From: Cannabis sativa | Taxonomy: Eukaryota > Streptophyta > Magnoliopsida > Rosales > Cannabaceae | Reading direction: 5' to 3' | Assembly (NCBI RefSeq): GCF_029168945.1 | Contig: NC_083607.1 | Location: 10,248,001 to 10,312,000 of the forward strand | Length of the DNA: 64,000 nt | In this document: positions 57,358 to 64,000 of the stretch, piece by piece | How positions within the stretch are numbered: position 1 is the first letter of the stretch | Layout of the letters: the number at the start of each line of letters is the position of its first letter | The notes under the pieces: model-generated | The model's input: the letters and a program-made list of their open reading frames with translations, nothing else | The model's database searches: none | Told to the model about the DNA's origin: nothing | Position numbers and translations under genes: made by a program

Positions 57358-57483
57358 CCTATTAAAACAAAAAAAAATTAACATCGGTAAGTTTGAATAA
57401 CCGATAACATCTCACTTGCCCTATTAAAACAAAAAACAACTAACGTCGATAAGTTTGAATAACCGATAACATCTCACTTGCCC
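57358..57483. repeat. 62-bp tandem duplication in CACTA-2
   Basis: Two adjacent copies, each from CTATTAAAACAAAAAA to ATCTCACTTGCC, with a few differences (for example AACATCGGTAAG against AACGTCGATAAG). Confidence 0.85.
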
Positions 57484-57608
57484 AATGCTCTTTCACTTCA
57501 TCAATGTCTTCTTCTGTATACTTTGCATCACTTAACTACAAAAATTAAAGATAAATAATATATTAATTAAATTTATCAACATATGCATTCTTAATAAAAA
57601 AACAAATA

Positions 57609-57812
57609 TTATAGCTTTTTGTCAATCCCATTGAAAAACAAATGCTCATTGACCTTACTTAAATTCAACTTTTTTGCATTTCCACACTTAACACATGGAC
57701 AAAAAGTATCATTTGGGTCTACCATATTTTCCATGCAAAATCTTATGAAGAATTCGACACCATTTCTATACTCCTCAGATAACCTATTTGTTGACATCCA
57801 TTTTTTATCCAT
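57609..57812 (-). pseudogene. CACTA-2 transposase-associated domain (TNP2 N-terminus)
   Basis: 67 codons from ATG 57812: MDKKWMSTNRLSEEYRNGVE, then FCPCVKCGNAKKLN and VNEHLFFNGIDKKL. This is the Transpos_assoc zinc-binding domain found at the start of plant CACTA TNP2 transposases, with the CPC..C and H-L..G landmarks. The catalytic Transposase_21 part is absent from the element. The frame ends soon after; whether it is spliced onward is unknown. The short protein could bind or interfere with transposase, but this is inference. Confidence 0.8.
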
Positions 57813-58366
57813 ATTTTTCTTCCTACATCATCCGTATAAAATTATAAAAAATAAAATAAAAATGAAGCACATAAAATTTCATTGACAATACGATCAAATC
57901 AATTAAGCAAACATTTATCGATAATAACAAATAAAATTCTAAAAAAAATTGGACAACATTTCCCCTATAATATTAACCTAACCATCTGTTATAGCAAACA
58001 AATAATTCAATCAATTCAACCAACACGCAATAAGTTTTCATCCTTATAGCACCGCAACACAATCAAATTTTCGCAGAACCTACTTCACTAAGGCACACAA
58101 GTTAGAAACCTTCCGTTATGACCGCAACACACAATTAATATCAAAACCTACTTCGCTATGGATGAATATGTAGGATATTCAAACTCCTCTAACATTTGTA
58201 TAATATTAATTAACAGAAAAAAATTAATATGCACACGTACCTCTTCTAATTTAAAATGACCACGTTAACTTTGTAACGATCCTTGCTAGTAACCAAAACA
58301 CTAATAATAACATTGAAAAAAAATTATTAAAATAGGTAGTAGAAATGACAATCATCATGATCAAGC

Positions 58367-58383
58367 TAATAATAATAATAATC

Positions 58384-58456
<73 letters not shown>
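58367..58456. repeat. (AAT)n microsatellite in CACTA-2
   Basis: About 90 bases of AAT repeats with one ATC interruption near 58382. Confidence 0.95.
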
Positions 58457-58458
<2 letters not shown>

Positions 58459-59589
58459 TTAAAGTATAGTTTGCTTTGCTTATTATTTCTCTTTGCTATG
58501 TTTGAGATTTGAAAATGTCACTATAAAATTATTACTTTCCAATAGAGTAATGATTTAAGAGAGTAGACAACATAGTATTAAAAAAAAAGTTTCATGTAAA
58601 CTTTGACTATAAAAAAAAATTAAAACTTTAATAGCTTTTCTCTAAAAATTGATAATTTAATTACCATTTTGGAATAGTCTTAATAGGTACATTCTCTTCT
58701 CTTATGATATGAAAATCATTGATATTTAATTTTTTTTTCCTATAAACTTAGTTGTATTATTATTCTAAAAAAAAATGTTAGTTTTCAATTATTGTATTAA
58801 AACTAAAATTATAATTTATATTATTTGTTTCTTAAAAGATTTTTATCATGCTAAAAAATATTTTCATTTTTATATTTAGATTAAATCTCTAAATACAAAA
58901 TAAAGTATACACAAATTTTAATTAGTTTTTTGCTTTTTCAATTTTGGTGAGCTTGAACTCAATAAATTTTATTTTAATATAATCTAAAATAACAAAAAAA
59001 AAAAAACATAAATAAACAAAACAAAAAAAAAACAACATAACTAATCTGAAATTAATAATAAAAAAAAAAATAATTTATACTTACATTAAAGTTTTGAATA
59101 ATATATCTAAATTTTAACAAACAAAAACACAACCTAAAAACAACTACACTTTCTCCATACAAAATCATATATAATCTGAAAATCATATACAAAATCATAT
59201 ATAATCATATACAAAATAATCACATTTTCAAATAGAAAAAACAACAAAAATGGAAAAATAATCTGATTTAAAAAAACTTACCTAAGATGCAAAAAAAATG
59301 GAAAGTTTATCTAAAAAAAAAACGAAATAACAATTTCTTACCTGAGATGCCGTCTGCTTCGCCGGTCTCTGCCCACACCTCGCACCGGTCTCCGCCCGGA
59401 CCTCGCACCGGTCTCTGTCTGCTGCGCCGATCTCAGCTGGGGAAAATTTTAGGGTGCTTGATGCTTAAGATGGTATCATGAGAGAGAGAGTGCTGGGGTA
59501 TACAGAGGGTATCGTGAGAGAGAGAGAGAGTGGCTGGGGTAGTTGAAGAGTATTTAGGGCTGAAATATATATATATTTAAATAAAATCG

Positions 59590-59719
59590 TATAGTGACAT
59601 GCCACGCGTGTGACCAAAGAGGTATCCCCACACTCTTTGCGCGTCGCTATAGCCACGTATAGCGACGCGCAAAGAGCGTGGGGATCCCTCTTTGGTCACA
59701 TGCGTGGCATGTCACCATA
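59590..59719. repeat. Long near-perfect hairpin in CACTA-2
   Basis: Arms 59590-59651 and 59658-59719 (62 bp each) are inverted copies with few mismatches, around the six-base spacer GCCACG. The inner part is GCGCGTCGCTATA and its inverse. This is far longer than the subterminal repeats elsewhere in the element. Confidence 0.92.
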
Positions 59720-60103
59720 GGCCTTGCTTTTTTTTTTTTTTTTTTTTTAATTTTCATAAAATTAAATATTTTGGGTTTTATTTTTAGTGACACTCCATAT
59801 TTTTAGTGACACACATTTCACGTAATAAATACCGAACATTTAGAGTCTAATGTTGTGTGTCACTAAAAACCATTTTTAATTTTTTAGTGACACACTTTTA
59901 TGAGTGTCACTATATAGTGTCACTAAAGGCCTAATTTGTAGTAGTGAATATTTATGGATGTCCGAATCAACATATTAATTATCACCATTAATGCTTCATT
60001 GTAATTTTCTTTATTACATTAATTTAGTTTTTCATTTCTTTAGTAAATACTTTTGTATAAATAGGAATTCACTAGTAAGAAATTATAGACAAGGGGATTT
60101 GAT

Positions 60104-60364
60104 TGAATATTTAGCTCAATGAGCTCTTGCCTTCATTCATTCCTTAAATAGTATTACAAAGATGATTCTAGAAATATTACACCTCACCAAACGTAATAAC
60201 AGAAAGAGAATATTCGTACAAAAAGTAATAACAGAAAGATATGGAAAATCAGAAATTGATGATTGGAAAATAATGAGCTGTCTGATATTGAATTCAGGAT
60301 CACAATGACAGATGGCATAGTGATGTGTGAAGCAGGGGCTGATGCATATTTTCATTTCTTAACA
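60104..60364 (-). repeat. Copia-5 3' LTR
   Basis: On the minus strand a purine tract GAGAGGAGG is followed by TGTTAAGAAATG at 60364; the LTR ends GCTAAATATTCA at 60104. About 261 bp. The 5' LTR lies off the right edge. Confidence 0.75.
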
Positions 60365-60855
60365 CCTCCTCTCAAACTGAGTGGGGATTGAACCACTCCT
60401 AGTTTGTCAACTAAGAAGCTGAATCTTGAACCAGTTAAACTCTTTGTAAGACAGTCGGTTGTCTGGTCATGAGAGGGAACATACCGAACCTCTAATTGCT
60501 TGTTTAAGACCTTGTCTCGAATAAAATGGATGTCCAACTCTATGTGTTTAGTGCGAGCATGATAAACAGGGTTTGATGCCAATGCACTTGCTCCCATATT
60601 GTCACACCAAGTGATGGGAGTGTTGGGCAGAAGAAATTTTAGTTCTTGAAGAAGAGATTGGATCCAAGCTATCTCAGCCGAAACTTGAGCCAAAGCTCTG
60701 TATTCCGATTCTGTACTGGATCGAGATATCACTGCTTGTTTCTTTGAGGACCACGACACAAGAGTGTCTCCAAGATAGACGCAATATCCGGCTGTAGACC
60801 TTCGATCATCGGGGCAACTTGCCCAGTCTGCATCTGAAAATCCCATCAAATTCTA
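60365..60855 (-). pseudogene. Copia-5 RNase H
   Basis: 165 codons: GFSDADWASCPDDRRSTAGY, SWSSKKQAVISRSSTESEYR, WCDNMGASALASNPVYHART and TDCLTKSLTGSRF, the complete Copia RNase H pattern including D, E (SESEY) and D sites. It is separated from the RT by two adjacent stops (TGA TAG) at about 60851-60856. The frame runs to 60352, a few bases into the LTR. Confidence 0.9.
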
Positions 60856-62023
60856 TCAGCTGTCATAGACCTTAATGTGTAAACCATGAAAAATTATTCC
60901 CTTTAGGTACCTAAGTATCCTTTTTGCAGCGCACCAATGTGCAGTTGTAGGTGCCTTAAGAAATGGACTGAGTTTATTAACAGAGAAACTCAGATCAGGT
61001 CTAGTGTTTGTTAGATATTGCAAGGCTCCAATAAGACTTCTATACTCGGTTGGATTATCAAGCAATTCACCATCAGAAATAGAAAAAGTTTTTCCCACAG
61101 TCATTGGAGTTGAACAAGGTTTGAGATGCAGCATATTAGTTTTCTCCAACAGCTCACGAATATACTTTGACTGGCTGAGATAAATACCTGTGTCGTCTCG
61201 ATATACTTCAATTCCAAGGAAATAGTTCAACTCTCCAAGATCTTTCAGGGCAAATCTTTGATTAAGTTTGGTGGCAAACTGCTTGAGTTTGGGAAAGTTG
61301 TTCCCTGTGATGATAATATCATCGACATAGATTAGGACGAGGATGATATCAACAGCATTTGAATACCAATACAGGGAAGAATCTGCTCGAGAATTCATGA
61401 ATTTCCAACTGACAAGTGTTGTTTTCAGCTTCTCGAACCATGCACGAGGCGCTTGCCTTAGCCCATAGAGAGATTTAGTGAGTAGACAGACATGATTTGG
61501 CTTGGATGGATCGACAAAACCCTCTGGTTGTTTCATAAAAACTTGCTCTTCTAACTGTCCATTCAAAAAGGCGTTATTTATATCGAGTTGTCTGATATTC
61601 CATCCCTTGGAAACTGCTATAGTGAGAATGATTCGAACTGTGGAGGCTTTGACAACAGGGCTGAAGGTTTCCCCAAAGTCGATGCCCGGTCTTTGGGTGA
61701 AACCTTTTGCCACAAGACGAGCTTTGAGTCTCTGAAAACTTCCATCGGCATTTCTCTTTTCTTTATACACCCATTTGTTATCAATTACGTTCATACCAGA
61801 AAGATAAGGGACGACTTTCCAGGTTTTATTCTTGACAAGTGCTATAATTTCTTCATCCATAGCATTTTTCCACCCTGGATGAGCTAGAGCTTCAGAGACA
61901 CTAGTTGGTTCTGCAAAAGAATAAACCTGTTTAGCAGCACCTAAATACACTTTCAGTTTAAAAATTCCTGCCTTCCCTCTTGTTGTCATAGGATGTGTAG
62001 GCATAATCGGGTTGACAGGAACA
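60856..62023 (-). pseudogene. Copia-5 reverse transcriptase
   Basis: A 419-codon frame (to 62115). RT landmarks in order: NKTWKVVPYLSGMNVIDNKW, LVAKGFTQRPGIDFGETFSP, LDINNAFLNGQLEEQVFMKQ, LYGLRQAPRAWFEKL and LVLIYVDDIIITGNN with the YVDD box, then KDLGELNYFLGIEV and LTNTRPDLSFSVNKLSPFLK. RT looks complete; it is cut from RNase H by two stops. It overlaps the end of the integrase-linker frame at 62024-62115 in another phase, so a frameshift lies there. Confidence 0.9.
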
Positions 62024-63095
62024 TCAATGACAGCAGCAGGTATTTCTGGTGTTGTAGTGGCAGGTTGGAGTCTCAGCTTCATGTGTGTCCCCTTGCATAT
62101 GAGCAGTATCATCATAAACCAGAGAGTTTGGTGAATTTACATCCTGATTGCTGTCAGGTGAAGGAAAATGAGCAGATGGTGGTTCTCCAACAGATGCTTC
62201 AGGATGGTCTGAGGTGTTGGAGAATTTTTCTTGAGAATTAATGGCCAGTGGGAGAACTGTACTCCAGCTAGGAACTGAGACTTGAATAGATTGTTCAGAT
62301 TGATGAGTGTTGAGAAAACCGATTTTGAAAGGGAATTCATCTTCATTGAAGATTACATTCCTGGAGATGTAAAGTCTCCCTGTGCTACTCAAGCACTTGT
62401 AGCCTTTGTAGCTCTCACTATACCCTAAGTTGACACATTTTGTTGAATGATATTGGAATTTATGGGTTTGGTATGGTCTTAGACACGGGTAACAGCTACA
62501 GCCAAAGCTTTTTAGGAATTTATAGTCTGGTTTCTTGTTGAACAAAACCTCTATGGGAGATTTGTTCTTGAGAACAAGTGTAGGTAGTCGGTTTATGAGA
62601 TAGACAGAAGTTTGGAAAGCATCCCACCAATATTTTTGGGGTATACCAGCTTGAGCAAGAAGAGTTAGACCCATTTCCACAATGTGTCTATGTTTCCTCT
62701 CTGCCCTTCCATTTTGAGCAGAAGTATGAGGACAAGAATGATGGAAACTAATACCATTTTGAACAACATGATCATTAAAAGCTTGGTATTCGCCTCCACC
62801 ATCTGTTTGGAGATACTTTATCTTTCTCTCAAGTAAATTCTCAGCTAATGTTTTAAAGTGAGTGAAAGCTTGGAGAGCATCAGATTTGGCTTTTAGAGGG
62901 TATATCCAAGTGTGCCTACTGAAATCATCGATGAAGTGTATATAAAATCTATAATTAGTGTTTGACATAACTGGGGCAGGGCCCCATATGTCGGTATGCA
63001 CAAGTTCAAGAGGATGTTTAGCATGAAAACTATTTGCTTTGAAAGGCAGGGAATGAGATTTGCCTAGTTGACATGCTTCACAAAAATGCTCAACA
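62024..63095 (-). pseudogene. Copia-5 integrase
   Basis: 325 codons from 63001: HTDIWGPAPVMSNTNYRFY (first Asp), YLQTDGGGEYQAFN (second Asp), SAQNGRAERKHRHIVEMG (Glu), then SPIEVLFNKKPDYKFLKSFG and LGYSESYKGYKCLS, then a Ser/Pro-rich linker. All three catalytic acids are present. Upstream of 63001 the zinc domain's second half (FCEACQLGKSHS type) continues, separated by a frame change near 63100. Confidence 0.9.
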
Positions 63096-63914
63096 TTACT
63101 AATTAGAGATTTTCATTAATTTGAGTAAGCACAAGGTTTAACACTCTATTGGACGGATGGCCTAATCTCCTATGCCATTTGTCCTTGATTGAATTGAAAA
63201 AAGCAGCAGTAGTGTGCTGAGTTACATTAGACTTAGACAGAGTAAAAGCACCAGTAACGGGTGAGAGTTGAGAGGAAGAGAAGTTGCTGTAGCTTGGTTT
63301 TGTCACAGAGTCAGTATTTGGAATGCAGAAGTGATAAAGACTATCTTTAAGCCTCCCCCGAAGAACCACCTTCTTGGTTTCCTTGTCCTTCACAAAACAA
63401 AAATTAGGGGTAAATTCAACACTAACATTATTATCTCTAGTTAACTTTGAAATGCTAATAAGATTTTTTGTTATATTAGGAACATGTAACATTTCCTTTA
63501 AAACCAGCAATGAGTCATCAGTGGTGCGAATTGAACCTGTTCCAACATGAGCTATTTTTAGTTTTGTTCCATCTCCTACTGTTAGAGACTCCTTACCCAT
63601 GTATTTCATCTTTTGGTTCAAGTTATTGACATCAGCAGTAGTGTGATTACTAGCTCCTGTATCAGCATACCAGGAATCGTTTTCCACCATCTCTGGTGTG
63701 GCCACAAAAGCAGAAGCAGGCTGTTGATGATTATTTTTGTTGGAACTTGGTGCACCAGCAGGAGCTGACCCCATATATGTCTCGTCATAACGGTTGTAAC
63801 AATGAGCCGCCGAGTGACTATATTTGCCACAAACTTGGCAAGTTGGTCTAGAACCACTCGACCTTCCTCCTCTGCCTCTATTGTTCGACCTTCCACGATT
63901 GTTGTTGTGATGGC
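63096..63914 (-). pseudogene. Copia-5 gag end, protease and start of integrase
   Basis: From the right: an Arg/Gly/Asn-rich stretch, then an intact zinc knuckle CQVCGKYSHSAAHC (about 63800-63845), then the protease site WYADTGASNHTTADVNNL with D-T-G-A intact, then LHVPNITKNLISISKLTRDN and the integrase start WHRRLGHPSNRVLNLVLTQI. A stop after NENL at about 63103 breaks the frame in the zinc domain. Most of gag is missing because the frame is cut at 63914 by foreign sequence. Confidence 0.88.
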
Positions 63915-64000
63915 TGTTAGGCTATTTTTAGCCTATGTTTTGGATCTAATTTATGTGCGTTTTTAGCTGTGTTGGGACAGAATTACGCTTGTTTTCTATG
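63915..64000 (+). mobile_element. Probable start of another LTR element inserted in Copia-5 gag
   Basis: The Copia-5 gag frame ends sharply at ATGGC, followed by TGTTAGGCTATTTTTAGCC, which has an LTR-like TGTT start and an internal inverted repeat (GGCTATTTTTAGCC). It continues to the window edge without coding. The expected target duplication would be atggc, but the other end is outside the window. Confidence 0.4.

Larger units (their letters stand above)
56801..59946 (-). mobile_element. CACTA-2: 3.1-kb deletion-derivative CACTA element
   Basis: The right end is CACTACTACAAATTAGGCC read inward; the left end is TACTACTAGAAAATTGGG, so the first C has mutated. The 3-bp duplication aat is present on both sides (56798-56800 and 59947-59949). 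Repeats of TTTAGTGACAC and its inverse are spread over both ends. It keeps only the first exon-like piece of a TNP2 gene on the minus strand, an (AAT)n run and a long hairpin. The transposase core is missing, so it is non-autonomous. Confidence 0.93.
56787..60103 (+). repeat. Copia-4 3' LTR, split by CACTA-2 and cut by Copia-5
   Basis: After CAAGGGGTAG the sequence TGTTATGAAATAAT (56787-56800) is interrupted by CACTA-2 and resumes at 59950 with ATTTATGGATGTCC. A TATAAATAG lies at 60056-60064. The LTR then runs into the Copia-5 LTR at 60104, so its 3' end is not in view. Confidence 0.6.

Noticed and set aside
1..64000. tRNA or rRNA genes
   Set aside because: tRNA-like strings found are only primer binding sites next to LTRs; no cloverleaf or rRNA motif was seen.
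1..64000. Naming the species from the LTR families
   Set aside because: Some LTR starts feel familiar from Rosales genomes, but memory of repeats is not evidence and no host marker gene is present.

Overview
This window is plant nuclear DNA, most likely from a eudicot. It is AT-rich, its introns are GT-AG, and almost all of it is built from plant-type mobile elements: Copia and Gypsy/Tat LTR retrotransposons with initiator-Met or Asp tRNA primer sites, CACTA and hAT transposons, and a Helitron-like end. I cannot name the species. I found no rRNA, tRNA or CRISPR locus. The only convincing non-transposon gene is a small 53-codon membrane-peptide gene at 4987-5148 with its own TATA box.

Left part (1-11130): non-coding AT-rich sequence, fragments of a hAT miniature element (2474-2584) and a CACTA end (about 3120-3338), a Copia-like LTR (3498-about 4085) split by a 298-bp CACTA miniature element, the small gene, then a minus-strand Copia relic (Copia-1, 6186 to about 10845). 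Copia-1 has one recognisable LTR, frameshifts, a deleted integrase core and a mutated protease motif.

Centre (11131-39129): one three-deep nest. Copia-2 (1.9-kb LTRs, target duplication tcaat) is a gag-bearing element that has lost most of pol. Its interior holds a Gypsy/Tat element (16662-34447, 780-bp LTRs, duplication cttgg). The 5' LTR of that element was itself split after its first 11 bases by a minus-strand gag-only LTR element (LARD-1, 16673-22162, 1247-bp LTRs, duplication ccctg). By eye the LTR pairs differ by about 1.7%, 1.0% and 0.3% from outer to inner, which matches the nesting order. The Tat element has a gag and RT broken by lesions, an intact RNase H/second RNase H/integrase frame, and a large convergent antisense gene (29473-32602) with its own TATA box and three inferred introns.

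Right part (39130-64000): Copia-3 (39502-46088), a nearly full-length but stop-ridden Tork/Tnt1-like element interrupted by a solo LTR of a Copia-2-like family; a Helitron 3' end with a spliced RPA-like relic; a complete hAT element (47527-51344) with a broken transposase; a CACTA element (right end 55759) whose Ptta/En/Spm-type gene (52552-54175) reads cleanly through six exons; a hAT miniature element between inverted copies of a Copia pol tail; a deletion-derivative CACTA element (56801-59946) carrying a long perfect hairpin and sitting in a Copia LTR; and minus-strand Copia-5 (60104 onward), whose gag seems to be cut by the start of another LTR at 63915.

Most genes here act only in the life cycles of their own elements. 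The two open and structurally complete transposon genes (the CACTA protein and the Tat RNase H-integrase frame), the antisense Tat gene, and the small host-type gene are the ones worth following.
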